Shown in pieces: positions 17,409 through 28,746 of a stretch of DNA of 36,235 nt. Numbering within the stretch: position 1 is the stretch's first letter; each line of letters begins with the position of its first letter. Position numbers and translations under genes: made by a program. The notes under the pieces were generated by a model, which saw only the letters and a list, made by a program, of their open reading frames with translations, was not told where the DNA came from and did not search any database. The DNA is from an uncultured Thermomicrobium sp. (GTDB lineage: Bacteria > Chloroflexota > Chloroflexia > Thermomicrobiales > Thermomicrobiaceae): NCBI GenBank assembly GCA_938028665.1, contig CALIMB010000001.1:1-36235 (forward strand). The letters run 5' to 3'.

Positions 17409-19652
17409 TCACTCGTCCCCAAGGTAGACCATGCGGCCGCGTGCCCCTTCCGCTGGACCGACAACCCCTTCGGCCTGAAGCTGTTCCATAATCCGCGCTG
17501 CCCGGTTGTAGCCGACCCGGAGTCGTCGCTGGAGGAGCGACGTCGAAGCCGTGCCGAGCTGCCGGACAAGCTGTCTGGCCTGCTCCAACAGTGGATCATC
17601 GCCTCGGTTCGGCTCCAACGCTGCTTCTTCAAGCTCCAGCCACGTCGGGTCATAGCGTGGTTCCGGATAGAATCGTCGCCAGTGTTCGACGACATACTCC
17701 AGATCACGATCCTCGATAAACGACCCTTGCACCCGGAGCGGACGCGCGGCGTCTGGTGGAAGGTAAAGCATATCGCCACGACCAAGCAAACGTTCGGCTC
17801 CCGGCATGTCCAGAATCACACGGCTGTCAGTCTGAGAGGTGACAGCGAAGGCAATTCGTGCCGGGACGTTCGCCTTAATGAGCCCAGTGAGAACGTCAAC
17901 GGATGGGCGCTGTGTCGCGATCAAAAGATGAATGCCTGTTGCCCGGGCCATCTGCGCTAACCGTACGAGCAGAGTCTCGACCTCGTCCGGTGTGGTCAAC
18001 ATGAGGTCAGCCAGCTCGTCGATGATCACCACCAGGTAGGGCAGCGGTTCCAACGAGGGATCTTCTTCGCGTCGTAACCGATATCCTTCAAGGTTCCGCA
18101 CACCAAGCTGTGCAAACAGCTCGTAGCGGCGCTCCATCTCCTGAAGAACACGCCGCAACGCGCCGACGACTAATCCCATGTCGGTCACCACTGGACGCTT
18201 GAGATGCGGCACACCGTCATAGCCTGCAAGCTCCACCTTCTTCGGATCGATCAGGAGCATTTGGAGTTCATCCGGCCTGCGTGTGAGCAGGAACGTTGCA
18301 ATAATGCTGTTGATACAGACCGATTTCCCGGATCCGGTTGCGCCAGCGATCAAGAGGTGAGGCATCCGGGTCAGATCGGCAATGACGTACTCGCCGTGCA
18401 CGTCGCGTCCGAGTGCTAATGGTAATCGTGCGCGCGAACGCTGAAACGCCGCTGATTCGATGACTTCCCGCAGTCCAACAGTCGAAATCGCCACGTTGGG
18501 AACCTCGATTCCCACGCGCGCCATCCCGGGCACTGGGGCCTCAATGCGGATTGCCGGAGCTGCAAGTGCCAGTGCCAGATCATTCTGCAACTCAGTGATG
18601 CGTCGCACTTTCACGCCTGGGCCGGGCTCGAGAGTGAAAAGCGTCACAGCCGGCCCTGGATAGATCTCACGGACCCGCGCATCGACCCGAAAATTGGCGA
18701 GCGTTTCCTGAATGATCGCAGCTTTCTGCTGAAGCTCCTCTGGGTTGGGCAGACTTGCTTCGTAGCGTTGCAGTCGTTCGAGAGCTGGCAGCACATCCTC
18801 GCGACGTGCCGGAGGCTGAACGCTTGCGGCGTTCGTCGCTTTCGGTTCCGGGGTGGTCGGTCGCTCCAGGCGTGGCTGGCCGTCGTTTGTTCCCCGTTTG
18901 TTGCGTTGGCGATTCGCACTCGCGTGTCGCTGTGGGGTGATAACGGTGAGTGCTGGCTCCAGCGCTGCCGTGGCCTCTCCTTGTTGTCCTGACGCAACCG
19001 TGGGCGGTTCCAACATCGAGCTGCTGTTTACCCTTGGCATACGTCGTGCGACGTGGTTGGACAGGACACGTCCCAGCCCAATCCCTCGCGCTACCAGGGT
19101 TCGCAAGTCGATCCCGGCGACGAGGATCGATCCTGCCAGCCCGAAGGCGATCGCCAGAAGACCACGTCCGATCTCACCACCAACGAACCGCAGTAGAGTA
19201 GCGATGCCTGCCCCCAGATACCCACCAGCTTCCTCGACACGATCGGTCACCCGGGCGTCGAGCAACGCCAGCGCGCCTGTGGCATAGAGTCCAAGACCAA
19301 CCATGCGTCGGGCGGTGGCTTGGCGAGAACTTGAGGCCACAAGTTCGAACGCGCTCCACCAAAAGAGGAGTGGCACAAGGAGTACGCCGCGCCCAAACAG
19401 CTGCCGGCACCCCGTCGCAATCCACCCGACCAGTCCTGTCTCTTGCGTCTGCCCCAGAAGGGCGAGCGCTAAAAGCACTCCAACGGTCGCCAGGAACAGA
19501 GCGGCCAGATCGCGCGGTAGCCGCTGTCGAATCCCCATCCCTGCCCAGCGACCGATCCGCGCGAGGTGCCGTAGCACGTTGGCTGCCAGTGAAGCTGAAG
19601 CGCGCTTGGATTCGACCGCTTGCCGCCGACCCCGCGTCCGTGCGTGCGTCAT
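17409..19652 (-). CDS. ftsK: DNA translocase FtsK/SpoIIIE
   Basis: 747 residues. A septal DNA pump for chromosome segregation. Four or five membrane segments lie in the first 190 residues (for example [19 protein letters not shown] and [18 protein letters not shown]). A variable linker precedes the motor: the alpha domain, then the beta RecA-like ATPase with Walker [14 protein letters not shown] and Walker [14 protein letters not shown]. The C-terminal gamma winged helix (about 685-747; [22 protein letters not shown]) should read polar DNA motifs such as KOPS/SRS. ATG at 19652 follows an aggggg site; upstream codons in the same frame reach into the UDG gene and are rejected. Confidence 0.95.
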   Translation of the reverse strand: MTHARTRGRRQAVESKRASASLAANVLRHLARIGRWAGMGIRQRLPRDLAALFLATVGVLLALALLGQTQETGLVGWIATGCRQLFGRGVLLVPLLFWWSAFELVASSSRQATARRMVGLGLYATGALALLDARVTDRVEEAGGYLGAGIATLLRFVGGEIGRGLLAIAFGLAGSILVAGIDLRTLVARGIGLGRVLSNHVARRMPRVNSSSMLEPPTVASGQQGEATAALEPALTVITPQRHASANRQRNKRGTNDGQPRLERPTTPEPKATNAASVQPPARREDVLPALERLQRYEASLPNPEELQQKAAIIQETLANFRVDARVREIYPGPAVTLFTLEPGPGVKVRRITELQNDLALALAAPAIRIEAPVPGMARVGIEVPNVAISTVGLREVIESAAFQRSRARLPLALGRDVHGEYVIADLTRMPHLLIAGATGSGKSVCINSIIATFLLTRRPDELQMLLIDPKKVELAGYDGVPHLKRPVVTDMGLVVGALRRVLQEMERRYELFAQLGVRNLEGYRLRREEDPSLEPLPYLVVIIDELADLMLTTPDEVETLLVRLAQMARATGIHLLIATQRPSVDVLTGLIKANVPARIAFAVTSQTDSRVILDMPGAERLLGRGDMLYLPPDAARPLRVQGSFIEDRDLEYVVEHWRRFYPEPRYDPTWLELEEAALEPNRGDDPLLEQARQLVRQLGTASTSLLQRRLRVGYNRAARIMEQLQAEGVVGPAEGARGRMVYLGDE

Positions 19653-19701
19653 GGCATCCCCCTGCGTCCGTTCGCATGTCCGTACGCAGTATAGCAGCCG
19701 T

Positions 19702-20355
19702 TCAGAAGAGACGCATCTGTTGGGGCTTCTCTTGTGGGGCATCGTCCGGCATCGCGGCGGTCTCAGCGCGGGCTTGGCTGATAATCTCACCGAGCTTCTC
19801 GAAGTCCTTCTCTACCAGCTCCTTTAATGCTGGCTGATGTAATGCAGCGGCCGGGTGATACATCGGGACCACAAGGTAGTTGCCCACGCGGCGTGCCTGA
19901 CCATGCACACGGGAGATCTTCTCGGTGGGGAACCAGCGGGACATGGAGTAGCGCCCGAGCGTCACGATGACCCGTGGTCGGATCACCTCAAGCTGCTCGT
20001 CCAAGTAGGGTGCACAGGCAGCAAGCTCGTCCGGTAGCGGGTCACGGTTGCCAGGAGGTCGGCACTTTACAACGTTCGTGATGTAGACCTCCTCCCGTCG
20101 TAAACCGGCTCGTTGGAGCAGTTCATTCAAATACTGGCCAGCTGCCCCCACGAACGGCCTCCCTTGCTGGTCTTCGTGATACCCCGGGGCCTCACCGATG
20201 AACATCACCTCAGCCCGGGGATTCCCTTCACCCGGCACCGCTTGCGTTCTTGTGCGCCAGAGATCACAGCGCGTACACACGCGCACCCGCTGGGCAATTC
20301 TCTCCAGTTGCTCCTCAACGCGCTGTTGCTCCACTTCCGATCGTTCCTCCCTCAC
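19702..20355 (-). CDS. udgA: Family-4 uracil-DNA glycosylase with 4Fe-4S cluster
   Basis: 217 residues. Excises uracil from DNA, the usual route in thermophiles facing cytosine deamination. Four Cys (27, 30, 98, 114) are placed as in family 4 for a 4Fe-4S cluster. The catalytic motif GEAPGYHED (54-62) and MYHPAAAL (165-172) are intact. A charged C-terminal tail ends in QQMRLF, which resembles the PCNA/clamp-binding type of terminal motif (Q..MxLF), suggesting contact with the beta clamp; that part is inference. The GTG start at 20355 follows aggag by 6 bases. It sits 51 bp after the nuclease gene and 49 bp before ftsK. Confidence 0.9.
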   Translation of the reverse strand: MREERSEVEQQRVEEQLERIAQRVRVCTRCDLWRTRTQAVPGEGNPRAEVMFIGEAPGYHEDQQGRPFVGAAGQYLNELLQRAGLRREEVYITNVVKCRPPGNRDPLPDELAACAPYLDEQLEVIRPRVIVTLGRYSMSRWFPTEKISRVHGQARRVGNYLVVPMYHPAAALHQPALKELVEKDFEKLGEIISQARAETAAMPDDAPQEKPQQMRLF

Positions 20356-20406
20356 CTCTCGCTCCTCTCATCGGTCCGTACTGCTTCATTTCTCCCGATC
20401 GCTTGG

Positions 20407-22344
20407 CTACTCCTCAATCGGTGCATGCACGGCCAGGACGCTATCCGGAAGTTCCCGTCCGTAACGCACAACTGCCTCCCAGTCCATCGGTTCCTTCAAC
20501 GCGACGACCGTTGGATGGCCGGCATGACGTTGCAACCAGCGCGCCAGGATAATGGTCGCATCCAGCGTCTCCTGGTCAAGCGTCCAGGGGGGAGCCTGTT
20601 GGGCGCGCTCCCAAGACGCCTTCAGACGTGCGGCTACGTCGGCGTCGTGCTCTTTCCGATCAGCCAGGACACGTGCCCACAGGCGCCCACGGATGATCAG
20701 CAAGAAGGCCCGGTCTCCCGTCTCTGGGCACGGGGTGACGATGAGACAGGGGCGCCCAGTGATCGTGTTTTCGACCAACTGGTGAGTGAGCACAAGTTCC
20801 CCACTCCGCTGCAGGAGGTCACGGAGGCGTGCTGCGCGCTCAAAGTCCAATCGTTCGACGGCCTCCGCGAGTAGCTGTTGAGTGCGTTCGATCACTCCAT
20901 GCGTATTCCCTGCGAGGTACTGCACGGCGATTTCAACCAGTGCACGATATTCCTCCGGCTCCACCCGGCCAGTACAGGGGCCGATGCAGCGTCGCAGTGT
21001 CAGCTGGAGACAGGGTCGCCCATAGGAGCGTGCGTCGCGGAAGGAGCGGTGGCAGGTGCGCAAGGGTAGCACGGTATGCAGGAGCTCGACGACCGAGCGT
21101 GCCGTAGCCGAACTACGGAATGGGCCAATGTAGAGCGCACCGTCATCCTCGCGCTGACGGGCGAGCAGGACGCGCGGCCAGGGGCGACCAACTTCGACCT
21201 TGATGTACGGATAGCTTTCGTGGTTGCGGAGCTGTGTGTTGTAAGGCGGGCGATAACGTTGGATAAACTGGCTTTCCAGGAGTAAGGCTTCAAGCTCTGA
21301 GCCCACGACGACCGTCTCAATCTCGGCCACGGACTCGAGGAGTCCGTCCATCTTGCGTGTGTAGCCAAGCGGTTGCGCAAAGTACGAGCGCAACCGCTGC
21401 GCAAGGCTCCGCGCCTTGCCCACGTAGAGCACCCGTCCGAGTGCATCGCGCATCACGTACACTCCCGGGAGTTCCGGTACACCATCGAGGAGGCGCGGAT
21501 CCAACAGTGCCCGTCCGCGGGCGACTGCTTCCACAACCACTGGGCGGTGCGTGGTTTCGGTGTGGACGTCGCTTGGTGCGCGCAGATTAGCCCGTTCAGC
21601 CCGCTCGATGAGACACAAATAGAGCGTTGCCGTCGCCTCAGCATCCGCTAGTGCACGGTGTCGCACCGTGCGCGTGATCCCCAAAGCCCGACAGACCGAA
21701 TCCAGATCGTAGCGGCCGTTGCTCACGCCCAGTGCCCGTGCCAGCGCCAGGACATCGAGCGCGGGATTGGGAAGCGGCCCCTGACCGATCCGCCGCAGCT
21801 CAAAGTTGAGAAAATCGAGATCGAAGCCGACGTTGTAGCCGATGACGACGCTGTCGGCCAGAAAAGCACGCAGCGCCGCAGCCACATCAGGGAACGGTGC
21901 TGCCGTCAGGAGGTCTTCGTCGCGGATACCCGTCAAGCGCACGATATACGTTGGTAACCGCCGATGCGGATTGACCAAGACAGCAAAGCGCTCCACGCAC
22001 TGCCCATTCAAGTATCGAACAGCGCCGATCTCGATCACGCGGTGTCGGGTTGGCCGGAGACCCGTTGTCTCAACGTCGAGTGCGACAAAGGTGCGCGGCC
22101 AGCCCTCATCAAGCAGCAGTGGCCGATGCCGCAGTGCCCATGTCCCGTCTGGACGTCGCACGACTTCGTTGTCAGCCTCGAAGAGCTGGGCGAGGAAGGG
22201 TGCCCACAGACGGCGATTGCCGACCGAGCCGAAGAGTGCCGTAATCAGCTGCTCCTCGCTGACAATCCCACCCCTCCCAAGGAGGAGTCGCTTAGCGCGG
22301 TTCCGTAAGCGCTCGTAAGGCGTGGTGTCGGGATCGCTGACCAT
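20407..22344 (-). CDS. DEDDh exonuclease fused to GIY-YIG (UvrC/Cho-like) endonuclease
   Basis: 645 residues. Domain order: an 80-residue N-terminal helical region resembling a winged helix (KRLLLGRGGIVSEEQLITAL ... DGTWALRHRP); a DnaQ-type 3'-5' exonuclease with Asp90/Glu92 (ALDVETTG), Asp175 (NVGFDLDFL) and His229...Asp234; a GIY-YIG nuclease (LPGVYVMRDALGRVLYVGKA) with the UvrC-type IQRYRPPYNTQLRN and CIGPCTGR; then a UVR-like helical pair (VERLDFERAARLRDLL). The UvrC RNase H-like and HhH domains are absent. Similar exo/GIY fusions exist in actinobacteria. ATG at 22344 follows aggag; GTG at 22362 is the alternative. Role: probably DNA-damage incision and trimming. Confidence 0.88.
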   Translation of the reverse strand: MVSDPDTTPYERLRNRAKRLLLGRGGIVSEEQLITALFGSVGNRRLWAPFLAQLFEADNEVVRRPDGTWALRHRPLLLDEGWPRTFVALDVETTGLRPTRHRVIEIGAVRYLNGQCVERFAVLVNPHRRLPTYIVRLTGIRDEDLLTAAPFPDVAAALRAFLADSVVIGYNVGFDLDFLNFELRRIGQGPLPNPALDVLALARALGVSNGRYDLDSVCRALGITRTVRHRALADAEATATLYLCLIERAERANLRAPSDVHTETTHRPVVVEAVARGRALLDPRLLDGVPELPGVYVMRDALGRVLYVGKARSLAQRLRSYFAQPLGYTRKMDGLLESVAEIETVVVGSELEALLLESQFIQRYRPPYNTQLRNHESYPYIKVEVGRPWPRVLLARQREDDGALYIGPFRSSATARSVVELLHTVLPLRTCHRSFRDARSYGRPCLQLTLRRCIGPCTGRVEPEEYRALVEIAVQYLAGNTHGVIERTQQLLAEAVERLDFERAARLRDLLQRSGELVLTHQLVENTITGRPCLIVTPCPETGDRAFLLIIRGRLWARVLADRKEHDADVAARLKASWERAQQAPPWTLDQETLDATIILARWLQRHAGHPTVVALKEPMDWEAVVRYGRELPDSVLAVHAPIEE

Positions 22345-24576
<2,232 letters not shown>

Positions 24577-24907
24577 GTGGTGGTTCCAGTGGAAAGGGTG
24601 CTTTCGTCTACGTCCAGCAGAGTGCTGCGGAGACGGTGGGCGAGATATCGGACGTTGTGCCGAGATTCTCAATGCTATACAGAGCCGGCTTGGTCCCCTC
24701 GAGTGTGTGCTCGGCACCACGTGGGCGAATTGCAGTGGGGGATTCTTCTCCTGCAGCATCCTCTGGGGGGGCGAGCTTTTTGGGCTAAAGAGGCGGCGCT
24801 CGCGGGAAGGACGACTGGCCATGATGGTACTACCGGGGGTAGCGGTCGGGAGTGTATCGAGACAAGGAGGGGACTTGGAAAGAGGGGAAGAGTGGTTGCG
24901 AATGGGG
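24577..24907 (+). other. Gene-free region between ligA and speD, purine-rich at its end
   Basis: No recognisable protein in any frame; open frames exist but look random. From about 24860 to 24930 the plus strand is strongly G/A-rich with G runs at 24869-24872, 24884-24887, 24904-24907, 24917-24922 and 24924-24927. No terminator for ligA is apparent. Confidence 0.5.
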
Positions 24908-25002
24908 TTGCAGAATGGGGGGAGGGGTGATACACTGTATTGTCGTTGCCCGTGAGGTTGCTACGGGCTGTTGGGGGGTGATCGTTCTCAAGTAAATGGA
25001 GG
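24908..25002 (+). promoter_or_regulatory. Candidate speDE promoter and leader
   Basis: TTGCAG at 24908-24913 and TACACT at 24931-24936 are 17 bp apart, a fair sigma70-like match; the spacer is almost all purine. The leader that would follow contains a 6-bp hairpin, gcccgt at 24948-24953 with acgggc at 24963-24968, and ends with ggagg (24998-25002), 10 bases before the speD GTG. No known SAM riboswitch consensus is recognised. Confidence 0.4.
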
Positions 25003-25012
25003 TCCGTGGGGA

Positions 25013-25363
25013 GTGAAGAGCCTGGGTCGACACGTCATTGTCGAACTCTGGGGTTGCAAGAACATCGACTCCCTGCAGGCGGTCGAAGAGGCCATCCGCG
25101 ATGCAGTCGCGGCAACCAATGCGACGTTGCGCGACCTGCAGGTTTTTCCCTGGGAGCCGTACAACGGAGTGAGTGGGATCGCGATCCTGTCGGAGTCGCA
25201 CCTGAGCATCCACACCTGGCCGGAGCTCGGGTATGCGGCAGTTGATGTCTTCACGTGTGGTGAGCATACTGACCCGGAGGCGGCGATCCCCGTTCTGCGG
25301 GAGCGGTTCCAGCCGCAGCGGATGGAAGTGCTGCAGGTGAGTAGGGGGATGATCGTTGATTGA
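25013..25363 (+). CDS. speD: S-adenosylmethionine decarboxylase proenzyme
   Basis: 116 residues, the short prokaryotic class 1B type. Produces decarboxylated SAM, the aminopropyl donor. The self-cleavage site Glu61-Ser62 lies in SESHLSIHTWPE, with Ser62 becoming the pyruvoyl group; His67 and Cys82 match the processing and proton-donor residues of the Thermotoga enzyme, offset by one. GTG at 25013 gives VKSLGRHVIVELWGC, the usual N-terminus; longer in-frame extensions have no homology. The gene overlaps speE by 8 bp. Confidence 0.95.
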   Translation: MKSLGRHVIVELWGCKNIDSLQAVEEAIRDAVAATNATLRDLQVFPWEPYNGVSGIAILSESHLSIHTWPELGYAAVDVFTCGEHTDPEAAIPVLRERFQPQRMEVLQVSRGMIVD

Positions 25364-26294
25364 CGGAGGACTCTGGCATACGGACGATCCGGAGGTTCCT
25401 AGCCAGCGCGTTTTCCTGCAGGTGCGTGACGTCCTGTATCGGGGTACGTCCCCCTACCAGGAGATCGCGATCATCGAGACGGTCCTCTTCGGCCGCGCGC
25501 TGGTGCTAAACAATGTGCTCCAGACGGCGGAGCGCGACGAGTTCTGCTACCACGAGATGCTCGTCCATCCGGCGATGATTGCGCATCCGAATCCTCGCCG
25601 GGTGCTCATCATCGGCGGTGGAGACGGTGGTGCGCTCCGGCGGGTGCTGCAGCATCCGATGGAACACGTCACAATGGTGGAAATCGACGAGCAGGTCGTC
25701 CAGGCCTGCCGTGCACATCTCTGGGGTGTGCATCATGGGGCGTTCGACGATCCACGGGTGGAGCTGCGCTTTGAGGATGGATTTGCCTACGTCGCACGCC
25801 GACCGGCGACGTATGATGTCATTATCGTCGATGGTCCAGACCCTCTAGGTGACACGCCCGGGATGGTACTCTTCTCCTCCGACTTCTACCACAGGCTTGC
25901 GGAGATGCTTGCGCCAGGTGGGTTAGTGGTGCAGCAGACGGAGTCACCGATGCTGCTCCCGATCCAGACGGCAGCTACTCATCTCCACCTGCGCGAGGTG
26001 CTCCCCATTGTCCGCACCTATTTGACGACAGTACAGTCCTACGACAGTTTTTGGAGCTTTACTGTGGCTTCGCGCGATGTCGATCCGGCGGCGCTCGAGG
26101 TGGAAACAGTTGCTGCGCGCATGAAGGCACGCGGAATCAATGACTGCCAGTACTACTCGCCGGAAATCCATTGGGCTGCGTTCCGCTTGCCGCCCTTCCT
26201 CCAACGTTTCCTTGAGGACTCGCTCGCGCTCGGGCGGCCAGCGGACTCTCATCCGCTATTGCCGGAAGCAGCAGTTCGGCGGCCGACAGCCTGA
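25356..26294 (+). CDS. speE: Spermidine synthase-family aminopropyltransferase
   Basis: 312 residues, Rossmann-fold polyamine aminopropyltransferase. The dcSAM-binding loop IGGGDGG is at 86-92, MVEIDEQVV supplies the next acid, and VDGPDPLG (158-165) retains both Asps (159 and 162) of the usual D-S-S/T-D-P motif, although Ser and Ser/Thr are replaced by Gly and Pro. QSYDSFWSFTVAS is typical of the C-terminal part. The TTG start at 25356 follows aggggg and overlaps the end of speD, so the pair is coupled. The acceptor may be putrescine or, as in some thermophiles, agmatine; sequence alone cannot tell. Confidence 0.92.
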   Translation: MIDGGLWHTDDPEVPSQRVFLQVRDVLYRGTSPYQEIAIIETVLFGRALVLNNVLQTAERDEFCYHEMLVHPAMIAHPNPRRVLIIGGGDGGALRRVLQHPMEHVTMVEIDEQVVQACRAHLWGVHHGAFDDPRVELRFEDGFAYVARRPATYDVIIVDGPDPLGDTPGMVLFSSDFYHRLAEMLAPGGLVVQQTESPMLLPIQTAATHLHLREVLPIVRTYLTTVQSYDSFWSFTVASRDVDPAALEVETVAARMKARGINDCQYYSPEIHWAAFRLPPFLQRFLEDSLALGRPADSHPLLPEAAVRRPTA

Positions 26295-26320
26295 AGTGGG
26301 ACATCAAGAGAGAACTCGTC

Positions 26321-26361
26321 GGCGGGATGGCAGCAGTCGGCGTCATCCCGCCTCTTTTGTT
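26321..26361 (+). terminator. Terminator of speDE
   Basis: Nine-base arms ggcgggatg (26321-26329) and catcccgcc (26344-26352) enclose a 14-base loop, followed by tcttttgtt. It lies 27 bp past the speE stop and before the convergent AAA+ gene. A T tract occurs only on the plus side. Confidence 0.75.
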
Positions 26362-26393
26362 GGCTATCATGCGGTGCCGCGCCAAGCTTGGCA

Positions 26394-27659
26394 TCAGGGA
26401 TTGATGAAGTAGCTTTGACAGGCGCGATCGATCAGGTCAGGTGTGAGGCGTGGTTCGCGTCCAAGGTAGCGAGCTGCGCCTACCAAGGCGCGCAAGATGT
26501 CTCGTGGGTGACATGCGCGGAGTTCTCGCTTTCCGACGTAGTACGTTCGTAAGAGGTAGGCGAGCCCCTGTGGATCGAACGGTACACCGAGTTCCTCGCA
26601 CTGTGCACGGAAAATTTCAGCAAACTGTTGGACTGTTGGGTTGCCAAGATGGATCTTGTTTGGAATCCGTCGCAAGAACGCCTCATCGACGAGATCGTTT
26701 GGCTGAAGATTTGTGGAGAAGATGACCAGCCCCTCAAAGGGCACCTCGATTTGCTTCCCCGTGTGCAGGGTGAGGATATCGATCCGTTGTTCCAACGGAA
26801 CGATCCAGCGATTCAGTAGAGCTCGTGGCGAGACCCGCTGCCGGCCAAAATCGTCGATGAGGAGCACACCATTGTTCGCTCGCAGCTGGAGCGGAACCTC
26901 GTAGAAACGATTCCGTTCATCGTAGATCAGGTCGAGCTGTTCGAGCGTCAGTTCTCCACCTACCTGAATGAGCGGCCGCTCACAAAGAACCCAGCGGCGG
27001 TCACCAGCAGGTTGTTCAGCTACAGGATGATGGTGGTGCCGATCGAAGACCCGAATGATTTGCGAATCAGCCAGGATGGCGTGCGGAACGAATACGGCCC
27101 CGCCGTACATTGCGACGACACGTTGGGCCAAAGCAGTCTTGCCGTTGCCCGGCTTTCCAAAGAGGAAGATCGCTTGGCCGCTATTCAGCGCTTGCCCAAT
27201 CTGATCGAGCACTGGTTCCGAGAAGACAAGTCGTCCTAAGGCTTGTCGAATCGCCTGCGGCGTTACGGGGATGTGTCGGAGACTCTGCGTAGTGACAACA
27301 GATCGGTACTGTCCGATCGGGACCGGAGCCGGGCCAATGTAACCGTTCCGAGCTAGGTACTCCTGCGCGCGATGGTGCCCTTTGGTCGTGAGAGCATACC
27401 GGTAGGCTAATTCCCCAATCCCGTTACTCCCGGTTACCTCAATCAGCTCTTCACGCTTGGCCTGGCTCAGTGCTCGCTCAAGCGATCCCGTATAGGGCAG
27501 ACAGAGCGTATCAACCAAATCACGTGCCGTCTGAGAACCGTGCGCGTAGAGGAGCTTGAGCACCAATTCGACCACGAGCTGGAGATCAAGCCCCGCCTCT
27601 TCGAGGTTTGCCGGTTGCGGAATCGTCAGGACAGCATGTTTCCGAGTGCCGACGGTCAT
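26394..27659 (-). CDS. Winged-helix AAA+ ATPase, role unknown
   Basis: 421 residues. Residues about 25-110 look like a winged-helix DNA-binding domain (LVLKLLYAHGSQTARDLVDT ... YRYALTTKGHHRAQEYLARNGY). An AAA+ module follows: Walker A GKPGNGKTAL near 165, Walker B VLLIDDFGRQ near 265, sensor-1 VIFSTNLQP, and arginine-finger candidate FLRRIPNKIHLG. Between the Walker motifs is an unusual insert with a four-His run (RHHHHPVAEQP). ATG at 27659 has only a weak ribosome site. The neighbours do not suggest a partner; MoxR-like chaperone, secretion-linked or regulatory roles are possible but unproven. Confidence 0.75.
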   Translation of the reverse strand: MTVGTRKHAVLTIPQPANLEEAGLDLQLVVELVLKLLYAHGSQTARDLVDTLCLPYTGSLERALSQAKREELIEVTGSNGIGELAYRYALTTKGHHRAQEYLARNGYIGPAPVPIGQYRSVVTTQSLRHIPVTPQAIRQALGRLVFSEPVLDQIGQALNSGQAIFLFGKPGNGKTALAQRVVAMYGGAVFVPHAILADSQIIRVFDRHHHHPVAEQPAGDRRWVLCERPLIQVGGELTLEQLDLIYDERNRFYEVPLQLRANNGVLLIDDFGRQRVSPRALLNRWIVPLEQRIDILTLHTGKQIEVPFEGLVIFSTNLQPNDLVDEAFLRRIPNKIHLGNPTVQQFAEIFRAQCEELGVPFDPQGLAYLLRTYYVGKRELRACHPRDILRALVGAARYLGREPRLTPDLIDRACQSYFINP

Positions 27660-27768
27660 ATCGTTGGCTGCTCCGACTCCCGTGTCTCTGCTCCCTTAAA
27701 ATCACATCGGCACAGCGGCAACACCCCAAGAGGGCAGCCTGCCACCCAGCTATCCTAGCCATGATGTC

Positions 27769-28746
27769 TCATCCCGGCGGGGGAAGAACTACTTGCTCTC
27801 CCTCCCCTAGCCCGGCAGCCACCTCCACCATCCCACCACTCCGGAGACCAAGTGTGACTTCCCGGTCCTCACGCTTCCCGTTGCGGACGACGGTTACAAA
27901 GGCACGCTCACCCACAATCCGTACCGCCCGCTCTGGAACGAGCACCACGTTGTGGCGGACGACCGCAGCGACATGGATCGTGGCGGTCATACCAGGTCGT
28001 AGACCATCTGTGGTATCGATGAGACGGGCGGTGAGGGGAAAACCGACAACGCCGGCTTGCTGCGTGGCGGTCCGCCCTAGTGCGACGACCTTGCCCCGTC
28101 CTTCCCATCCAGGCAGCGCATCGACGGTCACCCGGACATCCTGTACCGCTTCAACATAGCCGGCATCGACTTCATCGACGGTCGCTGAGACTCCAAGAGC
28201 ATGGGGATCGGCTATCCGGAGAAGAATGCTTCCTCCTCCGACCGGTGCTCCTTCAGCGACGATGACTTCGGTGACGATACCATCGATCGGGGCAAGAACA
28301 TACTTTTCGGCGAGACGTGCGGTTGCCTCACGATACGCTTCGGCAGCATCACGTCGCTGCTGTTCGGCGCGTAGCCGAACATCGAGCGGCGTGTTGCTGG
28401 CCTCGGCCTGTGCGAGAGCTGCCTCGGCTTGGCGGAGCTGCTGCTCTGCCTGCTGCAGCCGCGCCCTGAGGGGTGTGTCATCGAGGACGGCCACAATATC
28501 TCCGGTCCGGACCGCATCTCCCAGCGAGACGGGAAGGATTTGAACACGCGTGTCGAATGTGGCCCGAACGGGCACTGTGCGGAGGGAAACGATCCGTCCG
28601 GGAAACTCGAGTGAGCCGGTCAGATCACCGCGTTGCACTGTCCAGAGTGCCTCGCTCGGCCTTCGCACAGACAACACAAGTGCGAGTGCTCCGATCGCAA
28701 GGAGGCTCAGTGCGAGGAGAATCCACCGCCGGCGCCCTTTACTCAT
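27769..28746 (-). CDS. Periplasmic adaptor (MacA/HlyD-like membrane fusion protein)
   Basis: 325 residues. An N-terminal signal anchor (about 8-26, WILLALSLLAIGALALVLSV) is followed by a lipoyl half-motif, a coiled-coil hairpin rich in Gln, Ala and Glu (about 95-150), the second lipoyl half (YVLAPIDGIVTEVIVAEGAPV) and a beta-barrel region (GLRPGMTATIHVAAVVRHNVVLVPERAV). In a single-membrane or thin-walled Chloroflexota cell it would act on the outer face of the cytoplasmic membrane with the FtsX-type permease. ATG overlaps the permease stop by 8 bp (atgagtaa), so the two are coupled. Confidence 0.87.
   Translation of the reverse strand: MSKGRRRWILLALSLLAIGALALVLSVRRPSEALWTVQRGDLTGSLEFPGRIVSLRTVPVRATFDTRVQILPVSLGDAVRTGDIVAVLDDTPLRARLQQAEQQLRQAEAALAQAEASNTPLDVRLRAEQQRRDAAEAYREATARLAEKYVLAPIDGIVTEVIVAEGAPVGGGSILLRIADPHALGVSATVDEVDAGYVEAVQDVRVTVDALPGWEGRGKVVALGRTATQQAGVVGFPLTARLIDTTDGLRPGMTATIHVAAVVRHNVVLVPERAVRIVGERAFVTVVRNGKREDREVTLGLRSGGMVEVAAGLGEGEQVVLPPPG

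Noticed and set aside
17336-17785. N-terminal extension of recR to 353 codons
   Set aside because: RecR proteins are about 200 residues and begin just before PIARLIEEL; the extension overlaps ftsK on the same strand in another frame.
26321-26361. speE hairpin as a bidirectional terminator for the AAA+ gene
   Set aside because: The minus strand lacks a T tract after the stem.
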